From: Mucilaginibacter psychrotolerans | GTDB lineage: Bacteria; Bacteroidota; Bacteroidia; Sphingobacteriales; Sphingobacteriaceae | Direction of reading: 5' to 3' | DNA length: 64,000 bases | Assembly: GCF_004519315.1 (NCBI RefSeq) | Contig: NZ_SOZE01000010.1 | Location: 62,001 to 126,000, forward strand | Shown here: piece by piece, positions 25,565 to 36,054 of the stretch | Numbering within the stretch: the first letter of the stretch is position 1 | How the letters are laid out: every line of letters begins with the position of its first letter | The notes under the pieces: generated by a model | The model's input: only the letters and a program-made list of their open reading frames with translations | Databases searched by the model: none | What the model was told of the DNA's origin: nothing | Translations under genes and position numbers: made by a program

Positions 25565-25639
25565 AATGAATGCGATCAATATAAACCATAAAACCCCCAC
25601 ATAAATTATGAAGAGAAAAATACTATAAAATCAAAAAGA

Positions 25640-25656
25640 GGCGGCAAATGGCCGCC
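25640..25656. other. GC-rich hairpin between gntP and susC
   Basis: GGCGGC and GCCGCC pair around a 5-base loop, 75 bases after the gntP stop. There is no T-tract on the plus strand, so it is a poor terminator in the operon's direction. It may set the level of read-through into susC or protect the 5' end of a processed transcript. Confidence 0.35.
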
Positions 25657-25738
25657 ATGGAATACCGCTTACCCAATTGCCAATTTTGGGGAAGAGGTTA
25701 AAAAGAAGTAACCATACCAATTTAATTAACCGAAAATC

Positions 25739-28700
25739 ATGAGAAAAAAGAATCAGGCATCTGGGATGATGCTGTCCGTTTTGATAAGTGTGTTTTTGAC
25801 ACTCATTTTTGCGATGGACGCAAAGGCGGGGGGCACAGGCACTCCACGCATGGAGAATGAACTAAGCGTGCAAACCGTTACCGGTAAAGTTATCGACGAA
25901 AAAGGAGCACCTCTTGTAGGCGTAAGCGTAAGCGAAAAAGGCACCAGCAACGGCGTAATGACCGATGTGAACGGTAACTACAAAATACAGGTTGCCGGCG
26001 ATAAGGCTGCGTTGTTGTTTAGCTACATTGGCTATAACCCCAAAACAGAGCAAGTGAACGGCCGCAGTGTTGTTAACGTTACGCTGGAGCCTAAACCAAG
26101 CGCGCTTAACGAGATCGTAGTAACGGCATTAGGTATAAAACGCGAATCGAAGAAATTAGGTTATGCGGCAGAAAACGTGCGCGTAGGAGAAATTACCACC
26201 AACCGCTCTACCAACTTTATTAATTCGCTTGAAGGTAAAGTTGCCGGTTTGGATATTTCGCCACCAGCAAGCGGCCCGGGCGGAAGCACCAAGATCAGGC
26301 TGCGCGGGCAATCTGCCTTTCAGGGTGATAATGCACCTTTGATTGTATTAAACGGCCTTCCATTATCGCAAAGCCCATCCAGCACAAACGGTTACACCCA
26401 ATCAGTGGATTTGGGCGATAACATGCAGCAGATTAACCCGGATGATATCGAGTCGATGACGGTACTGAAAGGTGCTACAGCTGCTGCGCTTTATGGTTCA
26501 CGTGCAAGTAACGGTGCCATCATTATTACCACCAAAAGCGGTAACAAAAACCAGGGCATAGGCATAGAGTTTACATCAAACTTTACCCAAAACCAGGCAT
26601 TGGATTTTACCGACTTCCAATATGAGTACGGCCAGGGTGAAAATAACGTACGCCCCAAAACGCAAGGCCAGGCACAAAGCTCGGGTGCGTGGAGCTTTGG
26701 GGAGAAATTTGATAATGCGCTTACCTATCAGTTCGACGGCGTACAACGCCCTTATGCACCCGAAAAAAACCGCATAAGCAAGTTCTTCCGGCTGGCAAAC
26801 GCATGGACTAATACCATCGCATTCTCGGGAGGCAGCGATAAGGGCAGCTTCAGGTTCTCCTATTCAAACCAGGATGCGCAAGGCATTGTACCTAATAATG
26901 ATTATCATAAAAAGATATTCAACCTTGGGCTTAATTATAGCTTCACCCCAAAACTAACCTCGCAGATCTACATCAACTACGATCACGAGAATAACAACAA
27001 CCCGCCGGTAATCGGTATACAGGGAACATCGGTAACCAACTATATGTACCGCTATTCCAACTCGGTTAGTTTGGATGTGTTGAAGGCCAATGCGGTTGAC
27101 GCTAACGGCAACGAAACGCCTACATCGCGTTTTACTACCCTTACCAACCCCTACTGGATCATGGCCAAGCAATTTACCAGGCAACCTAAAGATCACCTTT
27201 TGGGTACTGCAAGCCTGCGCTATCAGTTTTTTGATTGGCTTTACCTGCAGGGCCGCGTAAATATGGAATATAGCGCGTCGTTCTACGAACAAAATTCACC
27301 TACAGGTACGCTGGCAAATGCTGCCGCACCAGCCGGCTACTACAATGGTAGCTATAACTCAAATGATAACACTTACCGCGCGCTTAACGCCGACTTCTTA
27401 TTGGGCGGCGGACACAAATGGGGCGACTTTTCTTTTGATGCCACCGTGGGCGGAAATACCTTCCCTTCATCATCAAGCGGATATAGCGTTACCGCAACAA
27501 ACTTTTATGTAAGGGATTTTTATACCCTTGGTAATGGCGTTACTACCACTTCTTCCTACAGTGTTTCCAAATCAACAGTAAACTCACTGTACGGAACTGC
27601 TGAGTTTGGTTACAAATCGTATTTGTTTGTAAACGTAACAGGCCGTAACGATTGGTTCTCGGTACTAAGCCCGGATCATAATCATTACTTTTATCCTTCG
27701 GTAAGCGGCAGTTTCGTGTTTTCAGAAATGTTTAAAACCCTGCCATCATGGCTCTCCTTCGGCAAAATCAGGGCTACTTATGCTAATGTGGGCAGCGCAA
27801 ATGGTATTGGCCCTTACAGCAATTCGCTTACGTATGGCCTCTCTCAAAATTCGTTTAACGGCATTCCGCTGGGTAGTATCAATAACACCACTACGCCTAA
27901 TCAGGATATCAAACCTTACAGCGTAAAAGAAAAAGAAGTTGGCCTGGAGCTGCGTATGTTCAACAGCCGCGTTAACCTGGATGTTGCGGCTTACGATAAG
28001 CATACCACCAACCAGATACTAAGTGTTGCTATTTCTAACTCCTCGGGTTACACCGGTACCATTGTAAACCTTGGCGAATTGCAAAACCGCGGTATGGAGT
28101 TCCTGCTGGAGGTGATACCGGTCAAAAATGAGAATTTTACCTGGCGCTCGGCATTCAATACTGCCTTTAATACATCAAAAGTATTGGCGCTGGCAAATGG
28201 CCAAAATCAACTTACACTGGGTTCAGGTGAGTTCTTTGGTTCTATTGTTGACCAGGTTGGCCTTCCGCTGAACCAAATACAGGGTGCAACTTATCGCAGG
28301 GATGCTGCAGGTAAAATCATCGTATCCGGAGGTAAACCAGTAGCAAGCACTTCGCCCAAACTTTTTGGCAGTGCATTGCCTAAGGCTACCGGTGGTTGGG
28401 TAAACACCTTTACGTATAAAAAGTTTACGCTGATGGCTCATATCGACTATAAAGTTGGCGGTAAAATATTATCGAGCTCCAACCTGAACTTTTTGAGGGA
28501 AGGTTTATCTAAGCCGTCATTGGTTGGCAGGGAAGGCGGCGTAACGTTTGATGGCGTAAACGCCGACGGTACGCCTAACACAACAGCCGTAAATGCTGAA
28601 GACTTTTATGCGAATTACCGCTCTCAGGGTATCCTGGATCCTTTTATTTATAAATCAGATTTCATCAAGCTAAGGAACGTTTCGTTAAGCTATGATTTTT

Positions 28701-28897
28701 CTAAGATGGTGAAAACCAAATTTATAAAAGGGCTTGTGCTTTCTGCAGTGTGCCATAACGTGCTTATCATCAAAAAGTACATTGATAACCTCGATCCGGA
28801 AGCAATATCATCAAGCGGCGATATCCTGACCGGCTATGAGCAAAGTTCGCTGCCTACCACAAGGACTTACGGCTTCAATCTAAACGTCAAATTTTAA
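25739..28897 (+). CDS. SusC/RagA-type TonB-dependent outer-membrane transporter
   Basis: The 1052-residue protein has a signal peptide (to about residue 31), a short linker, and a carboxypeptidase-regulatory-like domain (about 44-120; VTGKVIDEKGAPLVGVSV). The TonB plug follows (about 128-255), with ALNEIVVTALGI as the conserved entry and SMTVLKGATAAALYGSRASN as the SusC signature. The 22-strand barrel fills the rest and ends FGFNLNVKF-like with an aromatic terminus. It imports glycans with its SusD partner, whose gene starts 12 bases later. Its position after gntP suggests that the ligand is linked to sugar acids, for example aldonate-ended oligosaccharides, but that is inference. Confidence 0.95.
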   Translation: MRKKNQASGMMLSVLISVFLTLIFAMDAKAGGTGTPRMENELSVQTVTGKVIDEKGAPLVGVSVSEKGTSNGVMTDVNGNYKIQVAGDKAALLFSYIGYNPKTEQVNGRSVVNVTLEPKPSALNEIVVTALGIKRESKKLGYAAENVRVGEITTNRSTNFINSLEGKVAGLDISPPASGPGGSTKIRLRGQSAFQGDNAPLIVLNGLPLSQSPSSTNGYTQSVDLGDNMQQINPDDIESMTVLKGATAAALYGSRASNGAIIITTKSGNKNQGIGIEFTSNFTQNQALDFTDFQYEYGQGENNVRPKTQGQAQSSGAWSFGEKFDNALTYQFDGVQRPYAPEKNRISKFFRLANAWTNTIAFSGGSDKGSFRFSYSNQDAQGIVPNNDYHKKIFNLGLNYSFTPKLTSQIYINYDHENNNNPPVIGIQGTSVTNYMYRYSNSVSLDVLKANAVDANGNETPTSRFTTLTNPYWIMAKQFTRQPKDHLLGTASLRYQFFDWLYLQGRVNMEYSASFYEQNSPTGTLANAAAPAGYYNGSYNSNDNTYRALNADFLLGGGHKWGDFSFDATVGGNTFPSSSSGYSVTATNFYVRDFYTLGNGVTTTSSYSVSKSTVNSLYGTAEFGYKSYLFVNVTGRNDWFSVLSPDHNHYFYPSVSGSFVFSEMFKTLPSWLSFGKIRATYANVGSANGIGPYSNSLTYGLSQNSFNGIPLGSINNTTTPNQDIKPYSVKEKEVGLELRMFNSRVNLDVAAYDKHTTNQILSVAISNSSGYTGTIVNLGELQNRGMEFLLEVIPVKNENFTWRSAFNTAFNTSKVLALANGQNQLTLGSGEFFGSIVDQVGLPLNQIQGATYRRDAAGKIIVSGGKPVASTSPKLFGSALPKATGGWVNTFTYKKFTLMAHIDYKVGGKILSSSNLNFLREGLSKPSLVGREGGVTFDGVNADGTPNTTAVNAEDFYANYRSQGILDPFIYKSDFIKLRNVSLSYDFSKMVKTKFIKGLVLSAVCHNVLIIKKYIDNLDPEAISSSGDILTGYEQSSLPTTRTYGFNLNVKF

Positions 28898-28909
28898 TAG
28901 CGTACCATC

Positions 28910-30421
28910 ATGAAAAATTATATAAAAATCATCTTATCCGCTGCTTGCCTGTGTTCTGTAGTAGGTTGCGATAAAGGGTTTAAAGAGCTGAATGTAAACC
29001 CGAACAGTACAACCAGCCTCGACCCAACGTTTCTGTTTTCCAACTCTGAAGTGTTAACTTATGCATCGTTAATGGAAACGGAAGCAACTGTTGTTCAGCA
29101 ATTCATCGATCCTTTCGGTGGTGTTACCTCGGCGTTTAACTTCAACGTGCTAAACCAAACGTACTCCGTGCTGCGTTGGAACAATGCTTATCCTAATAGC
29201 ATTAAACTGTTGGAGAGCGTTTTGGCTAACACCAAGGGCGATGCCGCTAAGGTTAACCTGTATAACGAGGCCCGTATATGGCGCGCTTACAACTATATGA
29301 TGCTGGTTGATACCTATGGTGATGTACCCTACAGCCAGGCAGGGCAGGCTTACCTCAATTCGGTATTTTTGCCTAAATATGATAAGCAACAAGATATCTA
29401 TGCCGATTTGGTGAACGAAGTTACCGCAGCTACAGCCGCGTTAGACCCTGCGAAGGACATAGTAAAGGGCGACGTTTTCTACGGCGGCAACATTCCGCAA
29501 TGGAAACGCCTGGGGTATTCGCTGTTGCTTCGTTTAGGTATGCGCTATTCAAAAGTGGATGCCGCGAAAGCTAAAACCATAGTACAGGCTGCATTTGCAG
29601 GCGGCGTGATGCAATCTAATGCCGATAACTGTTACCTGAAATATAATACAGCGTACCCTAACCTAATGACGCAACAAATTCAGCAATTGACTAATACCTA
29701 CTACCTTGCCGAGCCGTTTGTTACGCAATTGAAATCAACCGGCGACCCCAGGTTAAAGTATATCTCTGCCATGTATGCCGACCCGGGAAAAGCCCTGAGC
29801 CTTGCTCCGGATACCGCATCTGCAAATCAATTCGGCTTGCCGATAGGGTATGACAGTGGCACCTTGCCTTCAGCGCCCGGTTTTCGCGGCGGGAGTGGCT
29901 CGGGTTTCAAATATTCGCAGGTAAATTACAGCGTGTTTGGTAAAATAACCGCACCGCAGTTTTTCATAACCTACGCGCAAACGCAGTTGTTACTGGCCGA
30001 GGCAACCTTTAGAGGTTACATATCGGGCACAACCAGCACTTTTTACAATGCAGGTGTAAAGGCAGCAATGGATCAGTTTGCCACTTATGATGCTGGTGCC
30101 GTAATACCGGGCAGCACCGAAGATGCTTTCTTAAATAACCCGCTTAATGCGTATTCTGATGCCAACGCTTTACGGCTTATCAATACGCAGTATTGGATAA
30201 CTTCTTTTGGCAACGGTGCCGAATCATGGGCTAATTTCAGAAGGAGCGGCTTCCCTGCATTAGCACCAAATACTTATCCGGGCAAGCAGATAAAAGGCAG
30301 TTTTGTACGCAGGTACACCTATCCGCAAACCGAAGCTTCAATCAATGCTGATAACTATAGGGCCGCTGTAGCCAGCATAGGCGCAGATGATTTAGACACC
30401 CCGGTTTTTTGGGATAAATAA
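28910..30421 (+). CDS. SusD/RagB-family outer-membrane lipoprotein (SusD-like_2 type)
   Basis: The 503-residue protein has a lipoprotein signal with Cys20 in SVVGCDKGF. It then shows the pattern of the second SusD subgroup: KELNVNPNSTTSLDP at the start, ARIWRAYNYMMLVDTYGDVP near residue 122 (TPR-like helices) and an ITYAQTQLLLAEAT helix near 353. It forms the glycan-binding lid over the SusC barrel encoded just upstream. A strong terminator 35 bases after the stop ends the operon. Confidence 0.93.
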   Translation: MKNYIKIILSAACLCSVVGCDKGFKELNVNPNSTTSLDPTFLFSNSEVLTYASLMETEATVVQQFIDPFGGVTSAFNFNVLNQTYSVLRWNNAYPNSIKLLESVLANTKGDAAKVNLYNEARIWRAYNYMMLVDTYGDVPYSQAGQAYLNSVFLPKYDKQQDIYADLVNEVTAATAALDPAKDIVKGDVFYGGNIPQWKRLGYSLLLRLGMRYSKVDAAKAKTIVQAAFAGGVMQSNADNCYLKYNTAYPNLMTQQIQQLTNTYYLAEPFVTQLKSTGDPRLKYISAMYADPGKALSLAPDTASANQFGLPIGYDSGTLPSAPGFRGGSGSGFKYSQVNYSVFGKITAPQFFITYAQTQLLLAEATFRGYISGTTSTFYNAGVKAAMDQFATYDAGAVIPGSTEDAFLNNPLNAYSDANALRLINTQYWITSFGNGAESWANFRRSGFPALAPNTYPGKQIKGSFVRRYTYPQTEASINADNYRAAVASIGADDLDTPVFWDK

Positions 30422-30455
30422 CGATACGCATATCCCTGATTATTGTTCCTACTAC

Positions 30456-30487
30456 GCCCCGGAGCCGCTTGGCTTCGGGGCTTTTTT
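30456..30487 (+). terminator. intrinsic terminator of the aldonate/susCD operon
   Basis: An 11-base-pair stem with one mismatch (GCCCCGGAGCC with GGCTTCGGGGC, GCTT loop) is followed by TTTTTT. It stands 35 bases after the susD stop. Confidence 0.92.
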
Positions 30488-30677
30488 ATAGAAGGATAGT
30501 GCTTTGCTAAAGGGAAAGCCAGGTGATTATGTTGCTTACCCGGAGCTTTTGACAAAAAAGCAAATTATCGTTTTTTTGGTGGACGGTAATGGCAACGCGA
30601 GGGGAGAAGTGATGAACAATAATATCCTGCCAAATAGCTGCCGTTACTTTGCAGTAAAACCAACGAGGGGATATAAA

Positions 30678-30721
30678 AAAGCTCAACCGGAGGTTATCGT
30701 TGGATTCTCCGGTTGAGCTTT
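30678..30721. terminator. bidirectional terminator hairpin
   Basis: A perfect 15-base-pair stem, AAAGCTCAACCGGAG with CTCCGGTTGAGCTTT, encloses a 14-base loop. A-runs on one side and T-runs on the other let it work in both directions, fitting a place between convergent transcripts. The 30422-31043 gap also holds the gene remnant described separately; I see no other gene in it. Confidence 0.85.
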
Positions 30722-30785
30722 AATGGTTATTATAGGTCAATCTATAACCTAATGTTTTTCCGTTAACGGGGATGATGAACTGATT

Positions 30786-30987
30786 TTAGTATTTCACTAC
30801 CCGTTCCGTCCAGGTGGGGCCACCGATGGTGAAGATACCGTTCCTGAAAAATACCGGCTCTGTACGCTGGCCGTTCGCCTGTCGATACGGTTTGCGCGTG
30901 GCCATTTTGTGCCGCCAGTAACATCAACGCCATTAAAAAGCTGCCGGCAATTACCGCGAGCCGCAATTGTATAAACCTGTTTTTCAT
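30786..30987 (-). pseudogene. frameshifted remnant of a small secreted protein
   Basis: A clear signal peptide starts at 30987 (KNRFIQLRLAVIAGSFLMAL, then MLLAAQNGHAQ). After it the same frame gives low-quality sequence, while the neighbouring frame reads KPYRQANGQRTEPVFFRNG and then FTIGGPTWTERVVKY before a stop at 30786, which looks like real protein. The simplest reading is a gene that has lost its middle and suffered a frameshift near 30890-30900, or a very short protein with a one-base error. It lies 56 bases downstream of the GH97 gene in the same direction and was probably the last gene of that operon. Confidence 0.45.
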
Positions 30988-31043
30988 TTTTGAAGTATTC
31001 TTTGTGATAGTAAGCAGCAGTTACGAAACTTAGTATGGTGTCT

Positions 31044-32993
31044 TTAATCATTTAAAATAAAGCCGCCACTTGGCTGTATAATCACTTCGATGGCACCACT
31101 TTTTTTAACTTCGGCTTTTTGCATGGAGGTTGTTTGGCTGGCGTCGTCGTTATAAAAATTCACCATTTTTCCCGAGAGCATAGGGAGAGACAGTTTAAGT
31201 TTAATAGCTGTTTTCCCCGCGTTTATACCTGCCACATACCATTTATCCTGATGCCGCCGGGCTAGCACGCTGTATTTACCCGGGTAGCCGTCAATATAAA
31301 GTGTTTCGTCCCAGGTGGTAGGCACTTGTTTCATAAAATCTAATTCAAAGGCTGGTGCATCGGTTAAGTTGTTAGGCGTAAGCGCAAACATTTGCACCGG
31401 GTTCTGGAAAAGCACAGCCGTTGCCAATTGGAAACCATCGGTTGTTAAACGTTTGTTGCGCCCGGTGTTGCTCTTTACCAGGTATTTGTTTAAAAATACA
31501 CCACCAAATTCCATACTGCCCACAGTATTGCGAATAAATGGATGCAAAGTGGCATTGTAGGCCTCGTTATCCCTTACGTTTTGAGAGAAAATCAACATCT
31601 CTGAGGCAAGCACCGCTTCACTTCCTATAAAATTGGGATACATTCTTTCCCAACCTCTGGGCAGCGTGGCGCCGTGGAAATCAATCATCAAGCCATAGTC
31701 GTTAGCGTCAGACAAAATATCTTCATACAAGCGCATGGTTTCCTGCTTGTCGCCACCAAAGAAATCAACTTTAAGGCCTTTAACACCTGTTTCTTTAAGC
31801 CATTTCATCTCCTTTTTGCGCTCAATGGATGAGCTCATTTTGTTTCTGGGGCCCTGTGGCGCATCATTGGCCGCACCGTTAGAATTGTACCATAAAAGTA
31901 CATCCACACCTTTGGCATTTGCATATTTTACAAGTTCTTTCATTTTTACTTTGCCAATGTTGGTGTCCCACAAGGCATCCATTAAAATGTAATTGAATTG
32001 AAGCGTCGAGGCCAGGTCGATATATTTTACCTGGTCGTCATAGTTCATGCTGTTGTCCTGCCATACAATCCAACTCCAAACCGACTTGCCGTATTTGTAA
32101 TCGGTTGAGGGCTGGTAAAGCGGCGCAACCACATCAAAGGGAATAGTTGTTTCTACAATGGGTTTAAGGTTTTCACCTACGGTAATGGTCCGCCATGGCG
32201 TAATGCCCGGCAAGGAAAGCGCAGCGCCCGTGCTTCCAAAACCATTATTTTGTTTTGGGTTTGGATAGGCTACGGTATATACCCCCTCCGCCGAATAATT
32301 GCTTAAGTGCGATGCACAGTACAAACTGCTCACACCTGTTTCAGACACCAGCACCCAGCCATTATCGCCAACGTGGAAAAGTGCCGGGAAAATATAACCC
32401 TCGTTATTGCGGGTGGCTTTTTTCATGGGGGCATCTGCTTCATAAGGCGCTTCATAACTTGGGGCCGAGCGGGCAAATCCAGTCATGGGGTTCATCATTT
32501 CAGAAAGAAATGTAGTAGTAAACGATGGGAATTTGAATCCGGTAGCTTCGCTTTCAACTACGCAGGCAAATGTGTTACCCCATGAAGGTAACTCATAGCG
32601 GAAGGCAATGTTGTTATTACTCACCTGGAATACAATAGTTAAACCCTTTTTGGCGGCGTTTTCAAACGTACAGGTTAACCTGTTGGCCTGATAATGAATG
32701 TCCGATTGCTTTATTTTTGTTTCCGAGTAATTGTTTTCTACAACGTCTTCTGCTTTGCTCAGGAATTTCATTCCCGTAGTAAAATCGCCTTCATTGGCAG
32801 TAAGGCCCAACGGCGAGTTTTCTACCATGGTTTTCCCTTTGTAAGTTACGCCGTACACCAGCTTCCCCTCGTTTAAATGTATATCTACTTTTAATTGTTT
32901 ATCGGGGCTGGAGATTGTTAGCTCCTGTGAAGAGGCTTTGAGTGTTATCAATATTGACATAACACCCGCTAACCATATAAAGCAATATTTCAT
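31044..32993 (-). CDS. GH97 glycoside hydrolase, probably retaining alpha-galactosidase type
   Basis: The ATG at 32993 gives 649 residues and a clean signal peptide (KYCFIWLAGVMSILITLKAS); 15 upstream codons are probably untranslated. The GH97 N-terminal beta-domain (about 25-270), the catalytic barrel (about 275-560) and the C-terminal domain are all present. GVKGLKVDFFGGDKQ in the barrel supplies an aspartate at the position used as nucleophile by retaining GH97 alpha-galactosidases; inverting alpha-glucosidases such as SusB lack it. NFIGSEAVLASE follows with candidate acid/base glutamates. Beside xylan esterases and glucuronidases it would remove alpha-galactose from xylan side chains. Specificity is inferred. 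Confidence 0.9.
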   Translation of the reverse strand: MKYCFIWLAGVMSILITLKASSQELTISSPDKQLKVDIHLNEGKLVYGVTYKGKTMVENSPLGLTANEGDFTTGMKFLSKAEDVVENNYSETKIKQSDIHYQANRLTCTFENAAKKGLTIVFQVSNNNIAFRYELPSWGNTFACVVESEATGFKFPSFTTTFLSEMMNPMTGFARSAPSYEAPYEADAPMKKATRNNEGYIFPALFHVGDNGWVLVSETGVSSLYCASHLSNYSAEGVYTVAYPNPKQNNGFGSTGAALSLPGITPWRTITVGENLKPIVETTIPFDVVAPLYQPSTDYKYGKSVWSWIVWQDNSMNYDDQVKYIDLASTLQFNYILMDALWDTNIGKVKMKELVKYANAKGVDVLLWYNSNGAANDAPQGPRNKMSSSIERKKEMKWLKETGVKGLKVDFFGGDKQETMRLYEDILSDANDYGLMIDFHGATLPRGWERMYPNFIGSEAVLASEMLIFSQNVRDNEAYNATLHPFIRNTVGSMEFGGVFLNKYLVKSNTGRNKRLTTDGFQLATAVLFQNPVQMFALTPNNLTDAPAFELDFMKQVPTTWDETLYIDGYPGKYSVLARRHQDKWYVAGINAGKTAIKLKLSLPMLSGKMVNFYNDDASQTTSMQKAEVKKSGAIEVIIQPSGGFILND

Positions 32994-33061
32994 AAAAAAA
33001 TGGTGTGATTGGGTTAACATGCAACTCGTTAAGTTCATGTTACCCGTTTTTTTATTGAGTA

Positions 33062-34267
<1,206 letters not shown>

Positions 34268-34303
34268 TTAACTGCTGTTAGCCGATTGTATAAAGCGTTG
34301 CTG

Positions 34304-35464
<1,161 letters not shown>

Positions 35465-35469
35465 TTATT

Positions 35470-35504
35470 AGCATCGTGAGCGTATTGGTACCAGTCACGA
35501 TGCT
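35470..35504 (-). promoter_or_regulatory. stem-loop in the 5' leader of the esterase operon
   Basis: AGCATCGTGA pairs with TCACGATGCT (10 base pairs) around a 15-base loop that itself contains TGGTACCA. It lies 45-79 bases before the start of the first esterase gene. No T-tract follows on the minus strand, so it is more likely a stability or translation element than a terminator. A second inverted repeat (ATTAATTGT/ACAATTAAT) lies at 35516-35540. Confidence 0.45.
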
Positions 35505-35683
35505 CAATTTTAGCAATTAATTGTATAAATAACAATTAATTATAGAGTTTTTTTTAAGCCGGCGGTGTTTTTTACGACGATGGGCAGTAGTGCCGCAATT
35601 TCTGTTCATTTCAAAGATTAAATCATCAGATTAACGCCTGTAAGTTGGGCCAAAACCTAAAAACATTTACCGTTTTTTGGTAT

Positions 35684-35699
35684 ATGAAATCGATTGCAT
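35684..35699. promoter_or_regulatory. LacI-type operator candidate 1
   Basis: ATGAAATCGATTGCAT is a 16-base palindrome with one mismatch and a central CG, the form used by LacI-family repressors. It lies in the divergent region between the esterase operon (start 35425) and the GH115 gene (start 36055). Confidence 0.65.
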
Positions 35700-35808
35700 G
35701 AAGATATTACATTGAACTGCATCTATCGAAGCCATTTTTTAATTGATGATTATTTAGCGCTGGTTGAGGCATCATGATTTCCACAGGTGTTATTTTAAGC
35801 TCATTAAA

Positions 35809-35818
35809 CAATCGATTG
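35809..35818. promoter_or_regulatory. LacI-type operator candidate 2
   Basis: CAATCGATTG, perfect 10-base palindrome, centred 123 bases from candidate 1. The pair of sites in one divergent region would suit repression of both directions, possibly by looping. Confidence 0.65.
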
Positions 35819-36054
35819 CTAGTTTTGTAAAGTTAAGTCTTTGTTAAGTGTCTAAAATACATTTAATAATTGAAAATGGATTTATACTTATCACGATCAA
35901 CCAACAGTTGAGTGATCGTTTGTTGCAGCCGCTTTTATGGTGAATAAAGAACATTCCTTGCATCTTTTTGGCGAATACTGCCATTGATAATTGCTTAATG
36001 TGAAGATATTGGGCCCCAGGTAAACCATACCGAAACCCAATACATCCGCCATTT

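Noticed and set aside
30504-30716. 70-codon plus-strand frame after the first susD
   Set aside because: It lies just after a strong terminator and runs into the stem of the 30678 hairpin; no protein features.
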